A DNA stretch of 64,000 bases from Tamarix chinensis. Taxonomy: Eukaryota > Streptophyta > Magnoliopsida > Caryophyllales > Tamaricaceae. The DNA is taken from positions 4,996,501 through 5,060,500 of the forward strand of contig CM060173.1 of assembly GCA_030549775.1 (NCBI GenBank), in the 5' to 3' direction. The notes beneath the pieces are model-generated. The model was not told the origin of the DNA and did no database searches. It saw only the letters and a program-made list of their open reading frames with translations. Positions 44,801 through 54,687 of the stretch are shown here, in pieces; within the stretch, counting starts at the first letter, position 1; the number at the start of each line of letters is the position of its first letter. Both the position numbers and the translations under genes were made by a program.

Positions 44801-46360
44801 TAACTGGAAATAGAAGAGAGCCAAATGGAATTGTTCATGTATCCACCCTTTGATGGATAATCAGTTTTGCCCAATGCCAACAAGGCAGAATCTTTATGTT
44901 CAATACTTTACAGGATAGCAGCCCAACTGATACTTACCAAACAAGGTGGACTTGGAGCCTTGATCATCAGACTCATGCTGAGTTGGCAATACATGTGGAC
45001 TGCTGAGGTGCTAACTGTTGGGCAAGAAATTGCTTATATAGTTCTTTAGGTAGCTATTCTGTGCAATAGGTTGTTATTGATTTGCTATTTGTTGTTATGG
45101 AAAATATCGCGTATGATGCTATATTAATCTGGTAGGTGTATGAAGAAATCATCTCAGAATCTCTACATTTTCGATTCCAATTGAACCTGATCTAACCTGA
45201 TCCTTAGCTCAGAGTTCTCCAATTCCATCTTCTTCTTTTTTCGATAAGTAAGAGATTTTATTACTTACGAAAGGATAAGGATTACAATCCTGAGATCAAA
45301 CTACCATACAATCAACAAGACTAGCCAACTTTTGGAATTTAACCTTATAATGTGGGTGCATTAAACGTCTAGCTACAACTAAGACAATAGTTTGACTGAT
45401 ACTATCTATATCCCTACTACGGTTTTAAAAAACTGTTAAGTTCCTCTCATACCATACATTAGCAAGATAAGATGAGAAAAGTGCTCCTAGGACCTGTTTT
45501 TTCTGTCTATTTTGTCTAGATCTTTTCAGCAAGGACTGCACCTCCTGTTGCTACCCTTGGATAGGGTCCCTTCTATCAGCACATCTTCGAATTTTTCTCC
45601 ATATAGCCGCTGTGGTAGGGCAGTGGATAAACAAATGGTCCCGGGTTTCAAGACCCTGCTGGCAGAACACACATTGCTCTGATACATCCATACCAATCTC
45701 CCGAACACACATTTCAAGACCCGGGTTCCAATTCCATCTTTGATCTCAAATTATCTTTGGCTTTTGATTGCGGCATCATCACTTGAGATCCACATAGCAA
45801 CCGTATAATTCAACAACAAGCATAATTATCACAAACATTTTTCCCAATTACATATTTCGTAAGGGGGCTCATCCATTCATCAACTTGATTCGATTCAATT
45901 GCAGATACATTTTTGTTTTTCTTGATCTTGAAGAGTTGTAGAGAAGTTAACGACATCCCCGTCGCTATAGGTTTGGTCAGAGTTATGGTTAGAGAAACTT
46001 GAGCAATAAAGGAGGAATCAGGATAAGTGAAGTAAAACAGCAACGCAGTGCTCTTGGGATGAAATTTGCAGTTAGTATTCTCGCAACAAATTTAACTTAA
46101 GTATTGTTATCAGTTGGTGGTCAGACAAAAAAGCTAGAGGCAACGTCCTTCAATGATTGAGGCAATTGTATAATGAACTCCGAAATTATTATTTTTTCTC
46201 CACACAAGTAAAGAAGAAAAGGACGTAAAAACTGACCTGAGATTAAGGACTCCATAGACGAAGGTACTGAAGCTGAGTTGACGCTGGAATCGGAGCCACC
46301 AGTACCACTGCTACTAAAACCATCAGCTGCGGTTGCCGCATCGCTTTGAGCTTGACCCAT
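29630..46360 (-). CDS. MIA40: MIA40 mitochondrial intermembrane-space import and assembly protein, 4 exons
   Basis: Coding exons are 46237-46360, 30222-30253, 30016-30141 and 29630-29821, joined by GT-AG introns of 15,983, 80 and 194 bases. The product is 157 residues, close to the usual plant length. It starts MGQAQSD as in other plant MIA40 proteins. The redox CPC motif is at residues 61-63 in ECPCIADLRNG. The twin CX9C cysteines follow in SCGTQFSAAFLC and DCVRPFVTLQNC. MIA40 oxidises incoming small cysteine-rich proteins, passing electrons to Erv1. In plants it is found in the intermembrane space, and in peroxisomes too, and is soluble rather than membrane-anchored. All splice junctions and frames are intact, so the gene looks functional. 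The oddity is intron 1, which holds at least four retroelements. Splicing was deduced by eye, not from transcripts. Confidence 0.9.
30016..30141 (-). CDS. MIA40: MIA40 exon 3 (CPC and first CX9C)
   Basis: Forty-two codons from TLDAKARKAL to STAEEK, after TTTTTCACAG and before GTAGTC. The exon holds the catalytic CPC and the first CX9C helix. Confidence 0.92.
30222..30253 (-). CDS. MIA40: MIA40 exon 2, 32-base micro-exon
   Basis: It lies between TTTGCAG and GTTCTT. With the carried base it encodes EAEAYGNDENE, matching the acidic AEAxAYG segment of plant MIA40. The phase is 1 in and 0 out, consistent with both neighbours. Confidence 0.88.
30326..30749 (+). repeat. 5' LTR of the chromovirus
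   Basis: 424 bp, TG...CA, 6-bp inverted ends (TGATAG/CTATCA), preceded by the duplication CAATC. Confidence 0.97.
30753..30764 (+). other. Primer-binding site (initiator Met tRNA)
   Basis: TGGTATCAGAGC lies three bases after the 5' LTR. It is complementary to the 3' end of plant initiator tRNA-Met. Confidence 0.92.
30796..33573 (+). pseudogene. Chromovirus gag-protease-reverse transcriptase frame, ends at a frameshift
   Basis: A 925-codon frame. Residues about 90-255 are the retrotransposon gag domain (LEFPIFNGVDPDGWLFRAER). The zinc knuckle CFRCEEKFGPGHVC is near residue 334. Protease is near 417 with V-D-C-G-A-T. Reverse transcriptase spans about 640-800 with LVKKKDGSWRFCVDYRALN and catalytic FFDD at about 754-757. 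RNase H starts near 895 (IETDASGVGIGAVL). The frame stops at TAG 33571-33573, where one base appears to be missing relative to the family; the RNase H homology goes on at once in another frame. An in-frame ATG at 30781 is followed two codons later by TAG, so translation would have to begin at 30796. The protease has Cys where Ser or Thr is usual in D-S/T-G. Confidence 0.93.
33574..35399 (+). pseudogene. Chromovirus RNase H-integrase-chromodomain frame with an internal stop
   Basis: It follows the upstream frame after the 33.57-kb frameshift. RNase H (YERELMAIVLAVQRWRHYL; FTIRTDQKSLKFML) leads to the integrase zinc-binding part (FHGSGIGGHSG ... CGTCQQHK), which is interrupted by TAA at 34104-34106. 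The integrase core then has its three acidic positions near 34269 (LDFIEG), 34450 (VSDRDK) and 34555 (TDGQTEVVNQ). A tandem 18-bp duplication (34617-34634 and 34635-34652) adds six residues, repeating QWVKWI. A chromodomain-like segment (EVLIKWKNLPEFEASWEDFE, about 35211-35270) precedes the end; such domains are thought to steer integration to heterochromatin. The stop codon lies inside the 3' LTR. Confidence 0.93.
35326..35335 (+). other. Polypurine tract
   Basis: GAGAAGGGGG lies three bases before the 3' LTR, the expected plus-strand primer site. It is also coding. Confidence 0.8.
35339..35762 (+). repeat. 3' LTR of the chromovirus
   Basis: 424 bp, identical to the 5' LTR except at 35602, followed by the duplication CAATC. 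Confidence 0.97.
35768..37150. other. MIA40 intron 1 sequence, largely unassigned
   Basis: Flank of the chromovirus insertion. A part near 36430-36985 contains repeated CGATAAATC-like motifs and ends GCAACCACGACCGAGATTTTATTG. That end resembles a second segment ending near 38616 (GCAACCATAATCGTGACCACAATTTTATTG), so both may be copies of one small MITE. No coding content was seen. Confidence 0.4.
37150..39640 (-). pseudogene. Old Ty3/gypsy pol remnant in MIA40 intron 1
   Basis: Minus-strand translation gives gypsy domains in order. Reverse transcriptase is at 39589-39400 (KFVLVSFVDILVYN, the decayed FxDD box; LYLKKSKCSFAASKVECLG). RNase H spans about 39000-38630 (FIIRMDQKSIKFILD; AKLMDFYFEIQYKKGHKK). 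Integrase spans about 38201-37869 (MSFIQGLPSSL; FMVLKHLYTALTVAQVYHDQVFKIQGLPNS, read in parts). Decayed C-terminal sequence continues to about 37150. Frames shift often and no LTRs were found. Its wording differs from the young chromovirus, so it is a separate and much older insertion. A short segment near 38465-38616 interrupts it between RNase H and integrase. Confidence 0.75.
39810..41196 (+). pseudogene. LINE ORF1 (gag-like, DUF4283 plus zinc knuckle), broken
   Basis: It starts MVKKKTVKNKAVLSLNK at 39810 and contains SWKDILTNNKRLE before a TAG at 40119-40121. Homology continues, changes frame near 40275, and gives the DUF4283 core (SQDDMYQILNRPYWSFGV; ITPLWVLFPGLPLHLW) and a knuckle, CSLCDMLGHDSGQC, near 40730-40770. 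A TGA at 40810-40812 interrupts the Ser/Pro-rich tail, which resumes in the same frame to TGA at 41194-41196. ORF1 proteins of plant L1 elements bind the element RNA. The last codons overlap the ORF2 start as ATGA. Confidence 0.85.
41193..44531 (+). pseudogene. LINE ORF2 (endonuclease-reverse transcriptase-zinc finger), one frame with stops
   Basis: The start MTLATWNIRGFNKTLKQK is the apurinic-like endonuclease motif I; PWIAIGDFNAI, FGSYFTWTN and SDHHALL follow. Reverse transcriptase is marked by RPDGFNPFFYKQTW, IKDFRPLACCN, MIKVDIQKSFDSLEW, GLRQGDPLSPYLF and catalytic FADDLLIF (about 43260). The C-terminal part has HLGPSRHKFISWL and zinc-finger CGICASELEDFNHLFMCC. The entire 3.3-kb region stays in one frame but has stops at 41433 (TAA), about 41560 (TAG), 41697 (TGA), 43188 (TAA), 43551 (TGA) and 44256 (TAG). 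The enzyme would nick DNA and reverse-transcribe element RNA at the nick; this copy cannot. Confidence 0.9.
44666..45217. other. MIA40 intron 1 sequence between two LINEs
   Basis: No coding or repeat feature was recognised. Confidence 0.5.
45232..45726 (-). mobile_element. LINE tail (5'-truncated) in MIA40 intron 1
   Basis: A 495-bp insertion flanked by the 14-bp duplication TCCAATTCCATCTT (45218-45231 and 45727-45740). The minus strand encodes only the C-terminal zf-RVT region of LINE ORF2 (SNVCSASRVLKPGTICLS; ALPQRLYGEKF). It ends with a TTTCG(A)TAAGTAA/TTACTTACGAAA hairpin next to the A-run. It shares the sense strand with MIA40. Confidence 0.88.
45741..46236 (-). other. MIA40 intron 1, donor-side sequence
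   Basis: Probably original intron sequence next to exon 1. No element was recognised. Confidence 0.5.
46237..46360 (-). CDS. MIA40: MIA40 exon 1 (coding part)
   Basis: ATG at 46360-46358. It encodes 41 residues rich in Ser, Gly and Ala plus the first base of the next codon, ending ATCTCAG before GTCAGT. The N-terminus MGQAQSD is what identified it as the missing start of the gene whose other exons are 16 kb away. Confidence 0.88.
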
Positions 46361-49349
46361 CGTAGTTCAGGCCTACGGTTTTGAATTGATCGCCCAATTT
46401 TTGCGAATAGTACATAACTTCTTAATGAAGCACCCCAATGGTGCGTTTGTTTTGCGGGAATAGGTAGGGGGGAATGGTAATTGAAAATTACAGATAGTAA
46501 ATGAAAATAAAAAAAAATAAAAGTTAAAAGTTAGGAATATGATTGGTAGTAAATAATTAGAAATGCATTTTTAGAAATCCATTTATAAATTTCTGTTTCT
46601 ATATTTATTATGTAGTGGAAATACGTGTAAATGAGATTAAGAATAAATTAATTTACAAAATTATTTATTGTTAAAGGTATAATATTTTAGACATGTATGT
46701 TGATGGAATTATGTTACTTATTTTATCTTCTATTCTCATTTTCTATTTCTATTCACATGCCGTGGTTGGTAATTGAAGCCTTCATTTTTCATTGTCATTT
46801 TCCACTTTTACTCTTATTTTCCCTTGATAATAAATAAATCACAAATTCAATTCTCATTCCCAAGCATCTAATTTCATTTGTTAGAATGAAATGCTTTATA
46901 TTCTTCATGATCCATCAACAAAATAGGTGATAATTCAAGTTAGGAATCATGTGAGAAAATTTAAAAGACTAAAATAACTCTTTAATAATATAATGGTAAT
47001 AAATATATAACTAGAAATATTATAAACTTAAAATGAGTACTCTTGTAAATTAATTACTGTATTCCCAATTTTATTTTCATATGCCAAACATAAATAATAA
47101 TAAATAAAAAATCTCAAGTTATTCCTAAATAATTCTCATTGTATACCAAATATAAAAATGATAATTAATTAATTAATTTTTAATTATTTATTCTCATTCG
47201 CAATCTTACTTTCCCAAGTTTTTATTTTCATTTACCAACTAGGCCGCAACCGATAGTTGAAAAAGTAAACAATTGAACCTAAGTAGAATTTTATAATTTG
47301 GTATAATATGTAGCTAGAGGAATTCATATAAAGTCTAGCAAACTATAAAATTCTAAAAAATGTTGAAAATGTAGAAAAATTATGAAAAAAATAATAATAA
47401 CTACAAAGACATTCTTAAAATTATATAATAAAAAAACAAAGTCTATAAAAATAATTATGGAAAATCCATAAAACTTCTTAAACTTCTTATTTAATTTTCC
47501 ATATTTTTTTATATTTTTTCTATAATTTTCTAGATTTTTTAATTCTTTTAAGATTCTTGTCTTGTTTTAAATACTTCATAACTTTTTTTGATATAAAAGG
47601 TGCTTCAGGGATAATGAATTAAAATGTAATGTTACCTAAGTGATGTTATTTAAAACATGAAATACACATAAAATATTAGCTAAATGTAAATTTATCCAAA
47701 TAAAATTATCATTTATTTTAATACATGTTTTATGATTCAAATTATATCCTCACAATTTTAAATCAAATTTACTATAAAATTACCACCACTCTATAGTATA
47801 AACTATGAGATCTATTATGATATTAATATTAAATTAATTTCAAAATACCAAAAAAAAACAAGAAACATTTATAGAGTTCAATCTTATGATAATAATGAGG
47901 GGAAAAAGAAAATTAGTAAACAATCAGTTGTAAAGTGTTATACCTATCTCAAATAATTACTATATATATTCCTATTTTCCACATTCTTAATTAAATTAGT
48001 ACTTTAATTTATTAGCATTTCTTACATACACAAAGTTCAAATTGAAATAAATACTTTCCAAATGAATCTTCCACACTTAATAAAATAAATGAACCTAACT
48101 AGCTTTATAAATTACCTATTATCATATTTGATATTTGTTTGTGTAGTGTTATAAACATTCGAACACATTCATCATAGATATTTATCCATCTTTTAGATGT
48201 TTTGTTGTTTTAAAATTTATATTATATAATATTTTAATTTATGTTTGGTTTACATTTCAATATAATTAGACCATATAATAAATAAAATTTATAGCACTAA
48301 TCAAGTAATTTACATATCTTTTACTCCATCAAAATAATAATTATGTGCAAATAAAAATAGGCAATTATATATTTTCATGTATATATCTACTCCAAAATCA
48401 TTATTATTTGTTATTGTGGCATATATCTTATAAATTTTTTTTTTCAAACATATACATTTTCCCTAAATGATAAGCTTTTATTACAATAACAAAAATTCTT
48501 TCTAATATACCTTATAAGTTTTTATTGGACAATATGTGTGTGTGTGTGTGTTTATCACATACTTATCTTCATAAACTATAAAAATTTCTCAAAATTTAAT
48601 CAGCAAATGTACCATTAATTATAACATAAAAATAAATAAATAAATAAAAGCACTTTTTCCTAAATATATTTACTAAAGTTATTTACAATATTTTAAAAAC
48701 ATAATGAGTAAGGTTTATTATAATAATAAATGAATGTCATCAAATCATTACATGGGCTTACATTTAATACCAATAGTAGTTATAACATCAACATATGCTA
48801 AGGTGTTTGTCTCAAAGGGAAAATATATATGTATATGTATATTTATGTATATATATGCTCATGAGAGATTAAAAATGAGGTGGAGCATCCGCTAAATAGT
48901 CTCTTCCTATCAAATCATTTTCATTTCCCACTTTTGGTTTAACTTTCTTGTTCCACTCTTTCCCTAATTTTTTGTTTCTCTTCCCAACACCATCTTTATT
49001 CATGAATGTGTTTACTTCTCATTCTTGCATTTATAGGTACGCACATATGATGGGAGAATTAATAATTGATTTTAACCTTCACAAACAAGAAAGTTGATAT
49101 TATCTAGATTCTTGTCAAATCATATTCATTATTCTTCCTTTTGGATCATCTTACTCTATTGTTCCTCACTCTCTAATTCTCTAGTTTAGTTCCCAACAAA
49201 TCATATCTATTTTTGGATTTTTCCCATTCTCTTTCTTACATTTGCCTGGATCAAGAAAAAGGAATTTTGAGAAGATGTTGTCAAAGTTTCCAAAGGTAGA
49301 AGAAAATATAATGTTCACAGACTTGCCGCAAGATATTATGACATGAGTA
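46361..49349. other. AT-rich intergenic DNA upstream of MIA40
   Basis: The first ~80 bases should hold the MIA40 leader and promoter, but no unambiguous TATA box was seen. About 46437-47250 repeats ATTCTCATT and ACCAAA-type motifs and probably consists of several nested MITE ends (GTGCGTTTGTTTTGCGGGAA near 46441; CCAACTAGGCCGCAACC near 47237). A (TG)n run lies near 48535-48551 and alternating AT/GT near 48825-48856. No coding content was seen. Confidence 0.45.
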
Positions 49350-49357
49350 CTAATTTG

Positions 49358-49554
49358 TAGGGATATAAATGATTCAAGCTACTCACAATTCAATTCAAAC
49401 TTGAATCATTTGTTTAGTTAAATAAATTAAGTCTGAACCTTAGTTTTAAGTTGGTTTATTAAACAAGTCGAATTTGAACATGAACAAAATTTAAGCTCAT
49501 TTTATTAATCAAGTTGAGCCTAGGGGTGCTCACCTTAACTCATTTACAACCCTA
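49358..49554. mobile_element. Small hAT-like MITE (TAGGG..TGTAAATGA family), copy 2
   Basis: It starts TAGGGATATAAATGA and ends TCATTTACAACCCTA, inverted to each other. Flanks CTAATTTG and TTAATTTG agree at seven of eight positions, an 8-bp duplication. The interior shares motifs with the element at 28812-29116. Confidence 0.7.
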
Positions 49555-49562
49555 TTAATTTG

Positions 49563-50618
49563 ATAGTCGATTAAATGTTTGTTGAAAGCAAGTTGTGTAT
49601 TTAAACAATGAAAGTTTCTTATTGTAGCTTCACTTAGAATATAAGAAGAATTACTATATGCTAATCCTTTTTCATGGCAAACTATATCAAAGATTGTTAT
49701 TGCATCTTCATGACAATGAATCCCTTAATCAACTCATATTCTTAGGTGATTACTTGGATCACTTTTATAATTAACAACCAACCCCAAAAATCAACACAAG
49801 TATTTTTTTTAACATATTTTGTTCTCACTCATGTGTCCTAGAAAACTATAGTGTTCTCTAAATTTTCTAAAAAAATAGTGTATACCTTGTTGATAGTCAT
49901 ATCAATCATTTATATCCCTCCCCCCATGTGAAGAATAAAATGTCCTCATTGTTCCTCGGCCATTGATTATCTCAATACATTCCATCTTTAGAATCATTCC
50001 CACAAAATAGTTGGCTTACTTATCCAAGTCCAGCTTGCAACTGTGGTTTCACTCTGATATCACTTATAACACAGTTGTGGTTGCAATTCCCACTCTAATT
50101 TCATTTGTAACACCTATACCACATTATCTTTTTGGTTGGTTATTTAGAGCATTGTTGGAATTGAAGATTGGGCCACAAATTAATACAAATCCTTTAAAAC
50201 ATGTTTCATCCTCACTTACATACTTTTCAAAAAAAAATATCATAAGGTCACCCATCCTTATACTACTTTAATTCAAGTATTATAGTATTATTTGTAGTAA
50301 ATGAACCCCACATTGATTGTGGGTGGTTACTTGAAGAACATTTAGAATTAATTACTAACTACATAAATCAACATGAATAGTTTCGAGTGTATGTGACTTC
50401 CTATGAGTTCACCCATCATTAAACTAATCTAAGTTAAACACATTTAACAATGGAGTTCTGTAAGGAGAGATTTTCCAAAAATAATGTATGCATTGTTAAT
50501 ATAGGTAATCATATTAATATTTATTAGCTTTCTCCATCTACCACATAATGTTTGGTATTACACAAGTTATTGAATATTTTTTAAAAAAATTGAGTGTTTT
50601 CAACTTATAATAGAAATA
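49563..50618. other. AT-rich intergenic DNA, nothing recognised
   Basis: An 86-codon frame at 50011-50271 has no recognisable motif and looks accidental or like a decayed repeat. Confidence 0.45.
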
Positions 50619-50623
50619 TCAAC

Positions 50624-51879
50624 TGTACTACCCCAATTTATGTAATCATAATTCTTGATTGATTAGTCTCCTAATCCCTTTATAACTAGTTCAACTTTTT
50701 TTGAACACATTACCTATATCCTTCAAACCCTCATTTTTTACATTTCTACCATTCAAACCCTTATTTTTTTAACTCAATCGACTGACAATTGGCCATGTCT
50801 CACCTTCAATCAACTAGCTAGCAATGCTCCAAACATATTCATCTATGGCATCCAATGGTCAATCCTCAACCTTACTTAATTAACCAATGCTGGGTGAATT
50901 TTTACTATTCTTGATTTTCTTAATTTCTTTGAACCTCAAATCAATTAATATGACCAATACTTTTATATATATATAGGTTGCTATATTAATTCTACACATT
51001 TTCCTAATTTTTCATGATATTTGGGAAATATTTGATTATTTTTTTAATTTCTAGTCATTTATAGGACATTCTACCTTACCTACACCACTTTTAATCCTTT
51101 TTAACTTTATTAAGTATGAGGACTTAAAAATTTAAACTCTATTAAACCCCATGGTCATATCATGCCTTGTCCTTACTCACTCAATCAAAAATATACCTAT
51201 AATCACCTCAATCATTTTCCACCAACTCTCTTACACTCTCTCACCCATGACAATAACTTCTATCACTTCTCTTACTTGTAAGAAACCCCTTCCATTTGAT
51301 TTTTTCCCCTCCATTGTGCCCTTTTTTTTTATGGTCATAAGGGTTTTATACCCATTGGTTGGTCATTCAACTCTTAACAAAAATTCTTAACTTCTAATCC
51401 GCTATCTCTTCTCTCCTACTTTGTTCTCATTCTTCTTGTTTTTGGGTTGCATTGTTATTGGTTGTTTCCCTCATTGTCAAGCCCCATCCTTCTTCTCCTT
51501 TACATTTTTTTTATCCCTTAAATTCTAAAGTCTTGAACTTTAACTCTTTAGTACTTGTTCTAAATAAAGGATAGTTAATTTCATAGATTGGTGAAAGTTT
51601 GATCTAAGTTTTTTTAAGCCCTTATTTTGAGCCTTGAGCTCTCTTTTAATTTTTCTCTTCTATTCTAACCCTTATTATAATTCTTATATTATTTTTAGGT
51701 GATCAAAGTAGGGAATGAGACATTTAGAAGTAATTTTGATTAAACATCGGAGTAAATTTTGGTAAGGATGCATGCCTCTAGTTTAGAGGTTAATTGTTAA
51801 TATGTGTTAATCGGTAAGTTCATGATTTTATGAGTTTTATGGTTTTATGTGAAATTTTTATATTTTATGCCTTTACAAG
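50624..51879 (+). mobile_element. Left part of an old long LTR (member F), split by LTR C
   Basis: It begins TGTACTACCCCAATTT, the family start, then the pyrimidine-rich zone (about 51160-51520) and TTATATTATTTTTAGGTG, which also occurs in LTR D near 63728. It stops at the ACAAG duplication of LTR C and is thought to resume at 56358. Confidence 0.6.
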
Positions 51880-54099
51880 TGTAACACCCCAAAATTTACA
51901 CACATTTTTTAAAAAAAAGCAATACTCATAGATTAAAACCGTAAATTCTAGGGATGTTACCGCCACACTTAGTACCAGACCAGTTCACCTCTACCGTTCC
52001 GGTACCAGGTGCTAGGGCTAATAAAACATTATCAGTAATACCATACAAATTCAAATTTATAAAAACGAAAAATTAGAGTACGCGCAAGTCTTACATAATT
52101 CGAAATGCCAACTATTGTTTTTCAAATAATAATTAAACAGCATTGATAAAGTTGTTTCTGCAACTTAAACATAATAAAATAACATTAGTCGTAAATTAAA
52201 AAGAGAACGGCCACGTCTCTCTAGAAATCGATCCAGCCCTCTGCCCCTCCTGATTTCCCGTAGACATTGATAGCATCAAAGTAGGTGTCTCCTACCTGCA
52301 ACAGATCAGACGGGCCTTCTGCTCGTGGGAATGAGCAGCACCCATGAAACGGATGATCAATACGCTACGTACTGAGTAAGGTAACCGAGTACTAAGGCCA
52401 GCATATAACACATTAATTCATGCATAATGATGATCAACATACATTTACAAACCCACACATGTGATACATAGAAGCATAAAATGACATCCATAACTTATAA
52501 TCAACAAGTCCACATATAAGGCCCAAAAAGATCCAGATTAATCATTTAATCTTTCTTTTATCAAAAGTCGATACACACCATGCTTTTTATCAGATCCATG
52601 CAGAAATAGGAACACCCCACTATTATAGCCGGTGGGCTAGTCACACATAGGACCTCATGTCCTAACCACTATTATTGTCGGTGGATCGGTCACATATAGG
52701 GTAAAACCCTAACCACTATTCTTGACCGATGGATCGGTCTGGTTCCTGCTCGCATGGTATTTCACTGTAAGTAATTAATGTCTTTTAAGAGCTTTAACAA
52801 TTCTGGTTTGTATTTATTGAGCTCGAGTCACCCCACTATTATTGCCGGTGGGCCGATCACACATAGGACTTCATGTCCTAACCACTATTATAACCGGTGG
52901 ATCGGTTGTACATAGGGTAAAACCCTAACCACTATTCCTCACCGGTGGATTGGTATGGACCTAACTCGATAATCTTCCACTTTAAAAGATTAATATCTTA
53001 AGTATTTTAATCACAATAGTTTCCATTCACAAACATTTGCCCAGACATGCATAACTAACTCCATGCAACCCTAGTTCCCATGGAAACCTTAACTCATCAT
53101 AACCTACACTTCCATGCAACCCTAGCTCCCATGCAAACCCTAACTCCACGTACCACACTTCCATGCAAACCCTAGCTGCCATGCAAACCCTAACTCCACG
53201 TAGACATATTTCCATGCAAACCCTAATCCACATGTAAACCCTAGTTTTAGGTAGACCACACTTCTATGCAACCCTAATTCATATGCAAACCCTAGCTCCA
53301 CGTATACCAAATTTCCATGCAAACCCTAATTCATATGCAAACCCTGGCTCCACATATGCCACACTTCCATGCAACCCCAATTTATGTGCAAACCCTAGCT
53401 CCCATGCAAACCCTAACTCCACGTAGACATATTTCCATGCAAACCCTAGTTTCACGTAGACCACACTTCCATGCAACCCCAATTCATATGCAAACCCTAG
53501 CTCCACGTAGACATGCTTCCATGCAACCCTAACACCACATTTCATGCAAAACCCTAGCATCATGTCATTTCATGCAAAACCCTAACACCACATTGTTACA
53601 CTCCCCATCATTAATTATTTTACAATCCTAATATGCATATCTTAGGGCCATATCATACAACATAAACATACACATAATCTTCATGCCATGATTTATTCAT
53701 AACAACATATTCAACTCTATAATCATGCCACATACGAAATAATTAATAGTAAAAAACATAGAATACATGGCATATGAAACACATAATGCATATAAACACA
53801 CAAATGGCCTTAGTAAACCCTTACCTAAAACGATACCGGTCTTGGTGCATGCTCCTATTCCACTTGAGGGGTTTGACTGGGTTCACCTATTATATAAAAG
53901 TATACTAGAATTAGGCTCCCTTATAAAATTTTATTATTTTCTAACTTATTCTAAGATTTAGTTTTTAATTAAAACAATACTACACAATAATTAACTATAC
54001 AAAATATTACTTAAAAATACAAATAAATTATTATTTTCATTCAAAAGGTTGGTGATATAAGGGTTTCTACCCTTCACCAAAATATTAATAATAATTATA

Positions 54100-54133
<34 letters not shown>

Positions 54134-54453
54134 GTAAAACATTATTAATAATACTCTTATTAGTAGAATATTAATATTAATAATACCATAAATCTTAAAA
54201 TTACAAGGTGGCTTTCGTAACCACTCCATTTAATAATAATACTATTCAAAAATGTAATAATGACATCAATATTATATATATAATTATAAAAGTTAATAAA
54301 GATAATAATAATATAATTAGTAATAATGTTAAAAATGTTAATAATAGTAATAAAAAGTAAAGGTGCGAGACTTAATTAAATTTGTAGGTTTCTACCCCTC
54401 CTGGAATAATTACAATATTAAATAAATAATTACACTAATAATAATAATAATAA

Positions 54454-54515
<62 letters not shown>

Positions 54516-54640
54516 GTAAACATGTAATAATTCCATTAAATAACCAAATTTCGAGAATAATAATTTTTCTAACTCAAGAATACTCCCAAACCTGTCAACA
54601 AAATTTAGCAATTAGTATTCAGTTGGTAACAATAATGATG

Positions 54641-54687
<47 letters not shown>

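Noticed and set aside
53027..53563. Repetitive minus-strand ORFs with ELGLHGS/YVELGFAW-like peptides
   Set aside because: They are direct translations of the RY-telobox array. Frames switch between units and no start context or domain supports a protein.
53046..53586. Interstitial telomere array
   Set aside because: AAACCCTA is always embedded in a 30-40 bp unit with CATGCA and a spacer. There are no head-to-tail CCCTAAA repeats.
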